Origin: JABMNT01 sp048262655
GTDB taxonomy: Bacteria > Pseudomonadota > Alphaproteobacteria > Rhodospirillales > Casp-alpha2
Length of the DNA stretch: 64,000 nt
Direction of reading: 5' to 3'
Assembly (NCBI GenBank): GCA_048262655.1
Contig: JBLXEY010000004.1
Span: forward strand, 62,001-126,000
Both the position numbers and the translations under genes were made by a program. Positions 1 to 9,265 of the stretch are shown here, one piece after another. The number at the start of each line of letters is the position of its first letter. Position 1 is the first letter of the stretch. Below the pieces are notes generated by a model. The model did no database searches and had not been told where the DNA came from. It was given only the letters and a program-made list of their open reading frames with translations.

Positions 1-593
1 CTGTCGCGCTATGTGTTTTCGCCCTACTGGCACGCGCCTTGTCGCCTAAATTTAATAAATCCATTAGCAACGGGGACATTCTGTTTTGGATGATCTCTCA
101 GCGCATTTTGCCGCCGGTCGTTGTTGTTGTTCCGATATATATGATGTTCCAGCAACTCCATCTCCTTGATACGCATATAGCGCTGATCCTGACCTATACG
201 GTTGTTAATCTGCCAATTGTTGTTTGGTTGATGTATGACTTCTTTGTCTCGATCCCTAAAGATCTTGAAGAAAGCGCGCAACTGGATGGTGCGACCCGGT
301 TTACAACATTTTGGGAAATCGTTCTCCCCATGGCGAAACCGGGCCTGGCGGCAACCACTTTGCTGGTGATGATCCTCGCCTGGAACGAATATCTGTTGGC
401 GTTGTTTATCTCAACATCCAAGGCGCAGACCATGCCCATTCTGGTTGCAGCGATGAACGCGGGCGAGCGGGGCATTCTATGGTGGAGCATGTCGGTTGTT
501 ATTATCGTAATGATTATTCCCGTTGTCGCGATGGCGATTGTGCTGCAACGGTTTATTTCAAAAGGTGTGTTGTTGGGGGCTGTTAAAGGGTGA
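1..593 (+). CDS. Carbohydrate ABC transporter permease, MalG/UgpE type (5' end outside window)
   Basis: Inner-membrane permease of a binding-protein-dependent sugar importer. The reading frame is open to the first base of the window, so the N-terminal half lies upstream. Visible segments include hydrophobic stretches around PPVVVVVPIYMMF and ALILTYTVVNLPIVVWLMY. A clear EAA loop (EESAQLDGA...IVLPMAKPG) docks the ATPase, and the last membrane span ends in ISKGVLLGAVKG, a C-terminus typical of MalG-type permeases. The stop codon overlaps the next start (GTGA), so the ATPase is translationally coupled. The substrate cannot be read from the sequence; the neighbouring aldose-dehydrogenase-like gene suggests a sugar or polyol. 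Confidence 0.93.
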   Translation, partial: VALCVFALLARALSPKFNKSISNGDILFWMISQRILPPVVVVVPIYMMFQQLHLLDTHIALILTYTVVNLPIVVWLMYDFFVSIPKDLEESAQLDGATRFTTFWEIVLPMAKPGLAATTLLVMILAWNEYLLALFISTSKAQTMPILVAAMNAGERGILWWSMSVVIIVMIIPVVAMAIVLQRFISKGVLLGAVKG

Positions 594-1687
594 ACGAAAT
601 TAAATCACAAAACCAGAGCGCGAAACGTCTGGTTATAAAGAATTTAAACAAGTCGTTTGGGTCGATGCACGTTGTCAAAGATTTGAACATTGACGTGGTG
701 CCAGGAGAGTTTCTGGTTTTGCTCGGGCCGTCCGGTTGCGGAAAAACAACAGCCCTGCGCATGGTTGCGGGCCTTGAAGAAGCCAGCTCTGGGTCAATCA
801 TTTTGGGTGATACAGACGTCACAACAACCCCACCAAAATATCGCGATGTCGCGATGGTGTTTCAGTCCTATGCGTTGTATCCCCATAAAACAGTCGAAGA
901 AAATATCGGTTTTCCTCTTAAAATGCAGGGCATTGACAAGGTCGCCCGGGCTGAAGCGGTTAAGGAAGCCGCCAAGCAGGTCCATCTGGAAGAATACCTG
1001 CATCGTTATCCAAGACAACTGTCCGGCGGCCAGCGTCAGCGGGTAGCGCTTGCACGCGCGATCATCCGGCGGCCATCGGTCTTTCTAATGGATGAGCCAT
1101 TATCCAATCTGGACGCGCAGCTCCGCGGCTTTATGCGGGCCGAGCTCAAGCATATGCAGCAGGAATTAGGCGTTACAACCCTCTACGTCACCCATGATCA
1201 GATCGAGGCGATGACGCTTGCCCATCGTGTCGCAATTATCAGCGATGGTGTCTTACAGCAATTGGGGACTCCAAAGGAAGTTTATAACGACCCTGAAAAT
1301 CTGTTTGTTGCCGGCTTTATGGGCTCGCCGCCGATGAATTTTATAGAAGGGAATGTCGAAAATAATCGATTGGTGGGGTCCGGAATTGACCTCGCCTTGT
1401 CCGGGTCCATAGATGTTGCAAAAGCGACCCTCGGGTTTCGGCCAGAAGATGCTGAAGTTGTTGACCAAGGCAAAGGTTTGTTTGATGCGGAGATCTACGC
1501 AGTCGAAATGACCGGTGAACAGACCTTGGTAACGATTACCCTGGATGGCGCCCATTTCGTTGTCAAAATGCCTAAAGATTATGTAGCAGAGGCTAAGAAT
1601 ACCGTAGGTGTCTTATTCGATAGCGAAAACGGGTATCTGTTTGATAGCGTGTCGGGGGCCCGTTTGCGCTCTTGTGGCATCGCATAA
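590..1687 (+). CDS. Sugar ABC transporter ATP-binding protein, MalK/UgpC family
   Basis: ATPase subunit that powers the importer encoded just upstream. Walker A is GPSGCGKT (about 46-53), the signature LSGGQ is at 144-148, Walker B is VFLMDE at 164-169, followed by the D-loop SNLDA and switch His202 (THDQ). The C-terminal third is a TOBE/MalK regulatory domain (LGFRPEDAEV). The length of 365 aa is normal for the family. Translation begins at a GTG that overlaps the permease stop by four bases. No binding-protein gene is visible; it is presumably upstream of the window. Confidence 0.95.
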   Translation: MNEIKSQNQSAKRLVIKNLNKSFGSMHVVKDLNIDVVPGEFLVLLGPSGCGKTTALRMVAGLEEASSGSIILGDTDVTTTPPKYRDVAMVFQSYALYPHKTVEENIGFPLKMQGIDKVARAEAVKEAAKQVHLEEYLHRYPRQLSGGQRQRVALARAIIRRPSVFLMDEPLSNLDAQLRGFMRAELKHMQQELGVTTLYVTHDQIEAMTLAHRVAIISDGVLQQLGTPKEVYNDPENLFVAGFMGSPPMNFIEGNVENNRLVGSGIDLALSGSIDVAKATLGFRPEDAEVVDQGKGLFDAEIYAVEMTGEQTLVTITLDGAHFVVKMPKDYVAEAKNTVGVLFDSENGYLFDSVSGARLRSCGIA

Positions 1688-1716
1688 ACCTCTTGCTCAA
1701 TAGGTCATATCCATCC

Positions 1717-2721
1717 ATGAACAAACGTAAAATAGGTAAAACCCAAATCGAAGTTGATGTCTTGGGCGTTGGTGGGGCTCCGTTTGGAGGCAACTTTGCC
1801 GAGTTGAGCCGCCAACAGGCTGCAGATGCCATTCAGACGGCTTTCGATGCCGGGATCTCATATGTCGATACGGCACCTTTTTACGGGTTTGGCCGTTCGG
1901 AACGTGTGGTCGGCGATGTTTTGCGGGGGCAACCCTATGTTCTTTCAACCAAAGTTGGACGCCTTCTCGAGCCGGGCTCGGTGGATGATCCCATGAGCCA
2001 CGGTATGATCGACCCTCTGCCGTTTAGCCCCGTCTACGACTATACCTATGATGGCGTGATGCGTTCTTTTGAAGACAGCTTGCAGCGTTTGGGGCTTGAT
2101 CGCATTGATATTCTTCTGGCCCATGACATTGGTGCGTTTCAGCATGGTGAAGAAGACAATGCACGGTATTTTGCCCAACTTGAGACGGGTGGCTACAAGG
2201 CGCTGGATGAATTGCGATCTTCGGGGCGGGTCAGCGCAATCGGTCTTGGAGTCAATGAGAACGAGGTGTGTTTAAGTGCTCTGGATATTGGTCAGTGGGA
2301 CGTTTTCCTCCTGGCTGGGCGTTACACGTTGCTTGAGCAAACCGCGCTGGATGCGTTGTTCCCGGCCTGTGCTGCCGCTGGCACATCGATTATCTGTGGT
2401 GGGCCCTTTAATTCGGGTGTGCTGGTGGGACGAGAAATGTGGAATTATGCGAAGGCGCCCCATGACATTGTTGAGCGTGTTGGGAAACTAAAAGCCATTG
2501 CTGAAGCCCACCATGTGCCTTTGCCTGCCGCCGCATTGCAATTCCCGTTGGCCAGCCCGACAGTTTCCAGCGTGATCCCGGGTTCAAGATCTTCGGAAGA
2601 ATTTTTGGGAATTCTTGAATGGGCGCAATTTGCCGTTCCACAAGAATTTTGGGACGATTTACGAGCACAAAACCTGCTACACGTGGACGCACCGACACCA
2701 ATTGGAAATCCCTATTTTTGA
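1717..2721 (+). CDS. Aldo/keto reductase, aldose (fucose)-dehydrogenase-like
   Basis: NAD(P)-dependent oxidoreductase with a TIM-barrel AKR fold. AKR landmarks seen are GVGGAPFGG at the first strand, catalytic D-x-Y (VDTAPFYGFGRSE), Lys in STKVGR, LAHDIG at the usual His region, and the cofactor-binding SVIPGSRSSEE near the C-terminus. It resembles the D-threo-aldose 1-dehydrogenase / L-fucose dehydrogenase / pyridoxal dehydrogenase branch. The open frame extends upstream into the ATPase gene, but ATG 1717 gives the normal N-terminus (MNKRKIGKTQIEV) and leaves a 29-base gap. Position behind a sugar importer suggests it oxidises an imported sugar; this is inference. Confidence 0.88.
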   Translation: MNKRKIGKTQIEVDVLGVGGAPFGGNFAELSRQQAADAIQTAFDAGISYVDTAPFYGFGRSERVVGDVLRGQPYVLSTKVGRLLEPGSVDDPMSHGMIDPLPFSPVYDYTYDGVMRSFEDSLQRLGLDRIDILLAHDIGAFQHGEEDNARYFAQLETGGYKALDELRSSGRVSAIGLGVNENEVCLSALDIGQWDVFLLAGRYTLLEQTALDALFPACAAAGTSIICGGPFNSGVLVGREMWNYAKAPHDIVERVGKLKAIAEAHHVPLPAAALQFPLASPTVSSVIPGSRSSEEFLGILEWAQFAVPQEFWDDLRAQNLLHVDAPTPIGNPYF

Positions 2722-2813
2722 GCTGCGCGATAGCGTGTGTGAGAAACTTTTGGTGCGCCAAAGAGATAAGCATGGATTAAGGAACCAGACGGTACGATTT
2801 TACGGAGGATAAA

Positions 2814-3686
2814 TTGAATACAAAAGATGCACTGCATAGTATTGGTGTTTCTTCTGATGACCTTACAGAACACCAACGACAGCAACTTGATGAAAATGGA
2901 TTCTTTTTAGTCGAAGATGTTTTCTCGCAAACGGACGCAGCCATACTGGCAGCTGAATTTGATCGCATATATGCGGCAGAAGAAGCGGGAGGCGCGGAAG
3001 TTCATGTCGAACCGGGTGCCCGACGTGTGTCGAATATCTTTAACAAGACGGCGGTTTTTGATTGTTGCCTTGAGATTAAACCGATCCTTGCCGCAGCCCA
3101 TTATTTGTTGGGTGACATAAAATTACATGGCGCAAATTTGCGCGACCCGGCACAAGGCGGGGGCCACCAGCAATTACACAGCGATGTGCCGAAAAAGTTC
3201 GAAGATGATTGGTGGGTCCTCAATGCAATTTTGTTTTTTGATGATGTGACACTCGAGTCCGGTCCAACCAGAATCGTCCCGGGTTCTCATCGTTGGCCCC
3301 CGATTAATGTCCCTCACGTCAATACCGGGGACTGGACACCCGATCAGATGTCTGCGGAAGACAGGGCATTTGGCCCCCGAGATCTCGATGCTCCGTATCC
3401 CGGTGAAGTTCTGATCACCGCCCGGGCTGGATCGGTCGCAATCGCCAACTCATCGGCGTGGCATGGTGGAACTGAAAAAACCAGTGACAAGTCTCGACGC
3501 GTTTTGCACTTAACTTATACCCGCCGCGACTTGCCTCAGCAGTTAACTCAGCTCGACTATCTAACGCCTGATCTTTATGAGCGCATGAGTCCGGCGCAGC
3601 GTTACTTGATGGAAATCGAACCGGTAAGTGACGAGGCGCAAATTCTGCGGCAGCCAAAAATTGACTCAAAAGGCTGGTGGAACTAA
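2814..3686 (+). CDS. Phytanoyl-CoA dioxygenase (PhyH) family protein
   Basis: Non-haem Fe(II)/2-oxoglutarate dioxygenase. The facial triad is visible as His122-x-Asp124 (LHSD) and His217 (AWHGGT), with an Arg pair at 228-229 suited to 2-oxoglutarate binding. The length of 290 aa is typical. The start is TTG at 2814, supported by a strong GGAGG at 2804-2808 five bases upstream; no ATG competes. The substrate is unknown: bacterial PhyH proteins hydroxylate varied small molecules. It follows the AKR gene on the same strand with a 92-base gap, so joint transcription with the sugar-import genes is possible. Confidence 0.9.
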   Translation: MNTKDALHSIGVSSDDLTEHQRQQLDENGFFLVEDVFSQTDAAILAAEFDRIYAAEEAGGAEVHVEPGARRVSNIFNKTAVFDCCLEIKPILAAAHYLLGDIKLHGANLRDPAQGGGHQQLHSDVPKKFEDDWWVLNAILFFDDVTLESGPTRIVPGSHRWPPINVPHVNTGDWTPDQMSAEDRAFGPRDLDAPYPGEVLITARAGSVAIANSSAWHGGTEKTSDKSRRVLHLTYTRRDLPQQLTQLDYLTPDLYERMSPAQRYLMEIEPVSDEAQILRQPKIDSKGWWN

Positions 3687-3907
3687 CGCGGCGGAGGGGG
3701 TGCAGCCGAATATACCGTTCAGGCAAAGCGGCTCACATTGCTGTTTTCCCTTGGCAAGTGACGGTCCGTGAGCCAGCGGTCAACATTTGTGCCGGATTCA
3801 ACAGGGAGTAATGACGCCAGGGACTTAATGTGAAAGCCTTTTGCGCTTGCTGAAAATGCCAGACAGGGTAAATTTTACACCTTCAAAAATCTGAATTCGA
3901 GGTTCCC

Positions 3908-5032
3908 ATGGCCAGCCAGTTATTTACACCCATCCAGTTGCGTGACGTTGAACTCCCAAACCGAATTATTGTCGCACCCATGTGCATGTATAGCGCCCAT
4001 GAAGGAACGATGACTGACTGGCACTTAATGCATTTAGGGCAATTTGCTGTTGCGGGTACAGGGCTCGTGTTCGTTGAGGCGACGGGCGTCGAACCTGAAG
4101 GACGGATCACGCCAGGATGTGTTGGCCTGTATTCAGACGAGAACGAAGCCGCAATGAAGCGGGTTGTCGATTTTTGCAAAGGGTACGGTAACGCCAAGAT
4201 CGGAATGCAGCTCGCCCACGCGGGGCGCAAAGCCTCAACAGATTTTCCCTGGGTCGGCGGCAAGCCGATCCCCGCTGATGAGGAACGGGGATGGCGCACT
4301 GTTGGTCCGTCTGCCAACCCTTATGCCGAAGGGTGGCAAACGCCTGTCGCTTTGGGGGACAATGCGCTGTCCGAATTAAAGCAGGCCTTTGTCGATGCGA
4401 CCGAGCGCTGTATCCGGATCGGCTTTGATGTCATCGAATTGCATATGGCGCATGGATATCTCTTTCATCAATTCCTGTCACCGATCAGCAATAGCCGAGA
4501 CGACCAATATGGCGGTAGTCTTGAAAATCGTATGCGGTTTCCTCTTGAAGTGTTTGATGCGGTCCGGGCTGTTTGGCCTGATCACTTGCCTCTGGGGGTC
4601 CGCTTTTCGGCGACAGACTGGGTTGACGGTTCAAGCTGGGATATATCAGAAGCCTGCGCATTTGTGACAGCCTTGAAAGAGCATGGATGTGATTTCATTG
4701 ATGTCTCCAGCGGTGGAAATTCGCCAGAGCAAAAAATTGACGCAGGCCCAGGCTACCAGACAGGCTTTGCGGCTCAGGTGCGCCAGGCGAGTGGCATCCC
4801 TACAATGGCCGTCGGACAAATTACTTCTCCCCAGCAGGCAGAATCGATCATCCGCAGTGAACAGGCTGATATGGTCGCTCTCGCGCGCGGTATGCTCTAT
4901 AATCCGCATTGGGCCTGGCACGCAGCCGAAGTGCTGAATGCTGAAGCCGCCTATGCGCCGCAATACATGCGGACCCATAGTTCACTTCGCGGGCTGCCAA
5001 TACCCGGAAATCCGCCGACGCCAAAAAAATAA
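3908..5032 (+). CDS. NADH:flavin oxidoreductase, Old Yellow Enzyme family (YqjM/XenA type)
   Basis: FMN-dependent ene-reductase that reduces activated C=C bonds of enals, enones, maleimides or nitro-compounds. The YqjM-class regulatory cysteine is present at residue 26 (APMCMYS). The substrate-binding His pair is in ELHMAHGYLFHQF, HAGRKAS is the FMN/dimer motif, and the C-terminal LARGMLYNPHWAWHAA is characteristic. Length is 374 aa. The start ATG 3908 has a GAGG about seven bases upstream. It is preceded by 221 bases without a gene and followed by a probable terminator, so it looks monocistronic. Confidence 0.94.
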   Translation: MASQLFTPIQLRDVELPNRIIVAPMCMYSAHEGTMTDWHLMHLGQFAVAGTGLVFVEATGVEPEGRITPGCVGLYSDENEAAMKRVVDFCKGYGNAKIGMQLAHAGRKASTDFPWVGGKPIPADEERGWRTVGPSANPYAEGWQTPVALGDNALSELKQAFVDATERCIRIGFDVIELHMAHGYLFHQFLSPISNSRDDQYGGSLENRMRFPLEVFDAVRAVWPDHLPLGVRFSATDWVDGSSWDISEACAFVTALKEHGCDFIDVSSGGNSPEQKIDAGPGYQTGFAAQVRQASGIPTMAVGQITSPQQAESIIRSEQADMVALARGMLYNPHWAWHAAEVLNAEAAYAPQYMRTHSSLRGLPIPGNPPTPKK

Positions 5033-5045
5033 AGGGAAAAAACCT

Positions 5046-5083
5046 CCCTGTCTGAAACGATGTTTTCAGGGGTGTATTTTTTT
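5046..5083 (+). terminator. Probable intrinsic terminator after the OYE gene
   Basis: A hairpin built from CCCTG/CAGGG or CTGAAA/TTTCAG (5046-5071) is followed by a seven-T run at 5077-5083. It lies 14 bases after the OYE stop codon. Confidence 0.6.
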
Positions 5084-5232
5084 CACAAAACAATCCCAAA
5101 TTGTATATGCCGATAATGTGGGAAAAGGTTCGGCAATTGGCCCTGTTTTCGGCAGAAAACCGGCAATTTCAGTGGACTTCGTAAGCGGATAGGCTGTACA
5201 CTCCGCCAGTTCTGGAATCGAGGGATTGGTAC

Positions 5233-6849
5233 ATGGGGGCAGGACAAAGGTCGCTGGTGTTAGCAGACCTGCACTTTGGGGACGAAGATTTCGGAAAGTT
5301 GCAATCGCAATTTGATTGCTTTGCTGACTCTATTATGGTCCGCAGCTTGTCCGCGTTGGACGCTGCGCTCGAGACCTTTACATTTACGACTGTTGTTCAA
5401 TTATACCGGCAAAACTGTGATGCGGTATGCCCGGAAGTTACGCTTAAGCACGTTCAGTCTCACAATACAGTGCTCCCATTTTTGGTAATGGGTGAAAGCC
5501 TTGATAAGGAACTTGTCGAAAGCTTGCGAGCGCAAGGGGCCTGTTGTCGTATCGGTGCAAAACCCGTCAATGAAGACCAAAAGCTGAGCCTTGATCAATT
5601 GATTGCCGCTGCGAAACGGAGCGATGAAACTTCTGACCAACCGGATACCAGACGAATTGTCTCATTGGATATGGAGCGACTGTTTACGGTCCTGGGAGAC
5701 GGGGTCTTGCTGGTTGATCCGGATTTACGAATCCAGGCCATTAATCCGGCCCTGCAGAAGATGACGGGATATGGGGCTGAAGCTTTGAGCGGCACATCTG
5801 CGCTTGCTCTTGATGCGGGTGGTTTGGCTCGACATTTGAGGGGCAGCAAGCAGCAGCAGGAAGAATGGCGCGGCGATATTCAGCTTCGTCGCCAAGATGG
5901 AACCGTATTCCCCGCGCAAAGTATTATCACGCCATTGCAGGAAAAAGATGGCATAAATGAGGGCTTTGCTGTGCTCATTAGTGATATATCCGAGCGGGTC
6001 GAGCATGTGAACGCAATTAAGCGTCAAGCCAGTTTTGATACACTCACAGGCCTTCCAAATCGGTCTCTTTTACAGGATCGCATGGTTCAGATCCTGGCCA
6101 GCGTGCGCCGCAATAAAGCCGGTGTCGCCGTCTTGTATGTGGATCTCGATCACTTCAAGGATGCAAATGATACCTGGGGGCACGCTGTAGGTGATGCAAT
6201 CTTGATCGAGGCTGCTCAACGTATGCAAGCCTGCGTCAGAGAATCCGATACGGTTGCACGAATTGGTGGCGACGAATTTGTTGTTGTTCTGACGGACCTC
6301 AATGAGGACCATATGGCAGAAAAAGTTGCTGCTAAAATATCCGGGTCACTGGAACGGCCTTTTGTTCATGAGGGAGCAGCCATCTATATTTCTGCAAGTA
6401 TTGGAATTGCGCTCTCCCGGCTTCATGGTGATACACCTGAGGCGCTTTTTGATAATGCTGATGCCGCTATGTATGAGGTAAAGCGGAACGGGCGTCGTGG
6501 TTACCGGTTATATGGTGATGTCGCTCCCGTGTCGGAAGCGGTGGCAACATCCGCCCATTTGGGTCAAATACCAATCGTGGCGCATGAAAAGCCAAGCTTG
6601 TTGCTTACGCTAAAGGAAATGATCTCTGACACATTTGTTGTCAATCCGAGATCATTAGTACCTGTCTGTGTGGCGTCACTCTCTTTGCTGTTGGTTTTTG
6701 GACTTTTATTTGCGACCGGGACCGTTGGTTTTGTGACGTCACCCGAGGGTGATTTGATAACGGACTATGAATTGAATGACTTTGGCACCGCCTCTGGTCC
6801 TGAAGAAGATGCCATTACCCTCGACTCGCTTGGAAGCGAAACGAAGTAG
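5233..6849 (+). CDS. PAS-GGDEF diguanylate cyclase with C-terminal membrane span
   Basis: Predicted synthesis of cyclic-di-GMP from two GTP. Residues 8-125 resemble a receiver fold (VLADLHFGD start, Lys in IGAKPVN) but lack a convincing phospho-acceptor arrangement. Residues 145-255 are a PAS domain (GDGVLLVDPDLRIQAINPA, MTGY), and 265-428 a GGDEF domain. The catalytic GGDEF is intact at 345-349 with an RxxD inhibitory site (RESD, 336-339) exactly five residues before it. There is no EAL domain. Residues 475-500 form one hydrophobic span, followed by a short acidic tail. A membrane anchor after the catalytic domain is unusual. It stands alone, with about 200 bases upstream. Confidence 0.9.
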   Translation: MGAGQRSLVLADLHFGDEDFGKLQSQFDCFADSIMVRSLSALDAALETFTFTTVVQLYRQNCDAVCPEVTLKHVQSHNTVLPFLVMGESLDKELVESLRAQGACCRIGAKPVNEDQKLSLDQLIAAAKRSDETSDQPDTRRIVSLDMERLFTVLGDGVLLVDPDLRIQAINPALQKMTGYGAEALSGTSALALDAGGLARHLRGSKQQQEEWRGDIQLRRQDGTVFPAQSIITPLQEKDGINEGFAVLISDISERVEHVNAIKRQASFDTLTGLPNRSLLQDRMVQILASVRRNKAGVAVLYVDLDHFKDANDTWGHAVGDAILIEAAQRMQACVRESDTVARIGGDEFVVVLTDLNEDHMAEKVAAKISGSLERPFVHEGAAIYISASIGIALSRLHGDTPEALFDNADAAMYEVKRNGRRGYRLYGDVAPVSEAVATSAHLGQIPIVAHEKPSLLLTLKEMISDTFVVNPRSLVPVCVASLSLLLVFGLLFATGTVGFVTSPEGDLITDYELNDFGTASGPEEDAITLDSLGSETK

Positions 6850-7007
6850 AGCTGCCCGTCAGGCTTTTTACGCAGCATAAAATTTGCGTTTCTCCATTCG
6901 TAGATATCCCAGTATTTACCGGTTTTGGTCTTACCAAAGCTGACTCGAGAGCAGAGCATCTTTTTCGTGTTGTCAGAATAAATATGCCACAACATATTGT
7001 AAAACAA
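6765..7007 (-). CDS. Possible small protein of unknown function (convergent with the cyclase gene)
   Basis: An 80-aa frame with protein-like composition over residues 8-58 (CSRVSFGKTKTGKYWDIYEW, LRKKPDGQLYF) and codon choice like the neighbours. Its last 85 bases overlap the 3' end of the diguanylate cyclase gene antisense, so the C-terminus may be shadow. No family was recognised and no strong Shine-Dalgarno is seen before ATG 7007 or the alternative ATG 6995. It may be a real small gene, the remnant of one, or a chance frame. Confidence 0.3.
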   Translation of the reverse strand: MFYNMLWHIYSDNTKKMLCSRVSFGKTKTGKYWDIYEWRNANFMLRKKPDGQLYFVSLPSESRVMASSSGPEAVPKSFNS

Positions 7008-7691
7008 TGATTTATTAATTCATTTCGAAATCAAAATGAAGAAAAATTCTGGCCATGGAATGCCTTTTCCACGTGACATCAAATTCGTGCCATGGTGAAC
7101 GGCGTATCCCATTTGAGGAAACGTCGCGATATTTTCTGCCTAACAATCGTGAGACGCTCACGCTGCAAAACATCGCTTCATAACAGATCTCGTAAAAACA
7201 TCAGGACCTCGATTTCAAGTCGTTTTGCAGGAGTCACTAGATCGTCACGGGGCTGATGGATGGGACGGTGGAGACTTCCAGTTCCAATACAAGTGCGCAA
7301 AAAAAGGCCAGTGACCGTTATCGAATGGAAATGAAGTTAAGACGTCTTGTTCAATCTTGTTTTTGTTCATAATGAACCACCAATGACCTCTCGTCTAAAG
7401 CCATTTTGTTAACCATAATTATACAACGACGGGAGCTCTAAACCGAACTTGACCGGGAAATAATGGCGAGAAATCGATTTATGGTTAACGACTGGTAAAC
7501 GGCTGCACGTGTTTGTTTACAAGGGTTTGACCCGCCATAGATCAAAGGGAATACCAGTATCGTAAACTTTTCCGCATATTCTGCAAAAAATACTACATAT
7601 GTAGTTGATTTTTGCCTGTTAACCTTTTTAAGATTTTATCATCGGTTCAACATCGGCGACGTTTTCTGCAAACGTGGAAAAACCAGATAAA
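6850..7691. other. Long intergenic region (about 840 bases)
   Basis: Apart from the doubtful small minus-strand frame at 6765-7007, no gene is supported. The part from about 7380 is AT-rich and holds repeated GTTAAC/GGTTAA elements, listed separately as a possible regulatory site for the J-domain-like gene downstream. Confidence 0.5.
7408..7489. promoter_or_regulatory. Inverted pair of CtrA-like half-sites (TTAACCAT)
   Basis: GTTAACCATAA at 7408-7418 is repeated as its exact reverse complement TTATGGTTAAC at 7479-7489, 60 bases apart. Each contains TTAACCAT, a half-site reported for the alphaproteobacterial cell-cycle regulator CtrA. The second runs on as TTAA-N7-TAAA, close to the full CtrA consensus TTAA-N7-TTAA. 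A further GTTAACC lies at 7618-7624. The pair sits about 200 bases before the J-domain-like gene. CtrA control is an inference. Confidence 0.45.
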
Positions 7692-8351
7692 ATGACAGCA
7701 CAATCTACCAAACAATCCTACACGGTTACCTGTTCCAGCGCTTTTCGCGATGCTGTTCTTAAAATGGCGGAAAACCGGGGGTTCAATGCGGCAGACTTGG
7801 CACGATCAGTGGCCTTGGTGGTGCCGAAAGAGGAAATAAATGCGTTTCCTGATCCGGGCGAGCCAGACGCCGATGACCGGGAAACAATCATTCTAAAGTC
7901 GGGCAAGTCGAAAGGTCGGCCGTGGCAAAGAAAGCCGCGGTTGCAAATCAGAATGGCAGCTGGCTATGACGTGGTGTTCTTGCGCAAGGTGTTGTCCGTA
8001 GCTTTGGAGCTAGATCAAGGCGCGGCGCAGATAAAGCTGGAGGCCCCGGCACACGGCTTGGCGCCCTATGCGCATTACGAGCAGCAAAATCGCGATCAGG
8101 CCGAAAGCGAAGCCCGAAAACTGAAAAGTCTCGTTTCAATTCTTGCTGTGGAAATCTATCCCGATGGGTTGCAGACTCGCGCGCAAGCGCTTCATACGCT
8201 GGGCTTTCCGCCGGGATCTAACCCTGCAGTGTCGGATTTGCGTGGGCGGTTTCGTGCTTTGGCATCCGTCCTCCATCCCGATTCAGGGTATGGAAGTCAT
8301 GAACATATGAGCCAGTTAAACGCAGCTATGGACCTTTTACGTGATCTTTAA
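7692..8351 (+). CDS. Alphaproteobacterial J-domain-like protein of unknown function
   Basis: The C-terminal 45 residues look like the last part of a DnaJ J-domain. They contain the diagnostic HPD tripeptide at 195-197 (ASVLHPDSG), preceded by a helix with RGRFRALA and followed by the helix MSQLNAAMDLLRDL. The rest (1-150) has no recognised domain; it holds an acidic linker (DPGEPDADDRE) and a basic patch (GKSKGRPWQRKPRLQIR). Chosen start is ATG 7692; a GTG at 7674 in frame would add six residues. It could act as a specialised DnaK co-chaperone, but partner and role are unknown. Confidence 0.7.
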   Translation: MTAQSTKQSYTVTCSSAFRDAVLKMAENRGFNAADLARSVALVVPKEEINAFPDPGEPDADDRETIILKSGKSKGRPWQRKPRLQIRMAAGYDVVFLRKVLSVALELDQGAAQIKLEAPAHGLAPYAHYEQQNRDQAESEARKLKSLVSILAVEIYPDGLQTRAQALHTLGFPPGSNPAVSDLRGRFRALASVLHPDSGYGSHEHMSQLNAAMDLLRDL

Positions 8352-8511
8352 TCCTAAAAATGAGCCGATATTTCGGAGCGCCACAGACAGCGCAAAGCAT
8401 CCGGTGTGATGGCAGGGCGATTGATCTTGCACCAGACGCCTCTGCGTCGTAGGACTCGACCTTACCGATTGAAGGTTTAAACAAGAGATACATTCTTTGG
8501 GAGGCAGTTGA

Positions 8512-9255
8512 ATGCGACTTTCAGGAAAATCAGCCATTGTTACCGGCGCTGGTTCGGGCTTTGGCGAGGGAATTGCGCGTCGTTTTGCAGATGAGGGGGC
8601 AAAGGTCATTGTCGCTGATGTCAATGAAGAGAGTGGCAAGCGGGTTGCTTCTGAAATTGAAGGGGCTGTGTTTTGTCGGGTCGACGTTAGCAATAATTTG
8701 CAGGTCCGCACCTTGATGCAGACGGTTGTCGATGAATTTGGCGGACTTGATATTCTGGTCAATAATGCGGGTGTTGCGCAGCGGAACATGCCGATGCTTG
8801 ATGTGCCAGAGGATGTGTTTGATCGGATCTATGCGGTTAATGTGAAAAGCATCTATTTGTCCGCCTTGCATGCGGTGCCGATCATGCGCGAAAAAGGCGG
8901 TGTGATCATTAATACAGCGTCTACAGCTGCTGTCAGCCCGCGCCCCGGCCTCACCTGGTATAATGGATCTAAAGGTGCTGTCGTGACCCTGACAAAATCT
9001 ATGGCGGTCGAATTGGCAAAAGATAAAATTCGCGTTAATGCGTTAAACCCGGTCGCCGGTGAAACCGGGTTGCTCTCCGAGTTTATGGGCGGAGAGGATA
9101 CACCGGAAATTCGTCAAAAGTTCATCAATACAATTCCCTTGGGTCGCCTGTCGACCCCTAAAGACATGGCGAACGCGGCCTTGTTTTTAGCCTCCGACGA
9201 AGCCGAATTTATCACCGGCGTTTGTATGGAAGTCGATGGCGGTCGCTGCGTTTAA
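8512..9255 (+). CDS. SDR-family oxidoreductase (3-oxoacyl-ACP reductase / glucose-dehydrogenase-like)
   Basis: Classical short-chain dehydrogenase of 247 aa. It has the nucleotide-binding TGAGSGFG at the N-terminus, NNAG in the fourth strand, a catalytic Ser in NTAST, the YNGSK (Y-x3-K) active site and a normal C-terminal GGRCV. A GGGAGG lies about nine bases before ATG 8512. The stop is 10 bases before the 2-hydroxyacid dehydrogenase start, so the two form an operon and probably act on related hydroxy/oxo-acids or sugars. The substrate cannot be assigned. Confidence 0.92.
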   Translation: MRLSGKSAIVTGAGSGFGEGIARRFADEGAKVIVADVNEESGKRVASEIEGAVFCRVDVSNNLQVRTLMQTVVDEFGGLDILVNNAGVAQRNMPMLDVPEDVFDRIYAVNVKSIYLSALHAVPIMREKGGVIINTASTAAVSPRPGLTWYNGSKGAVVTLTKSMAVELAKDKIRVNALNPVAGETGLLSEFMGGEDTPEIRQKFINTIPLGRLSTPKDMANAALFLASDEAEFITGVCMEVDGGRCV

Positions 9256-9265
9256 GGAACTTTTT

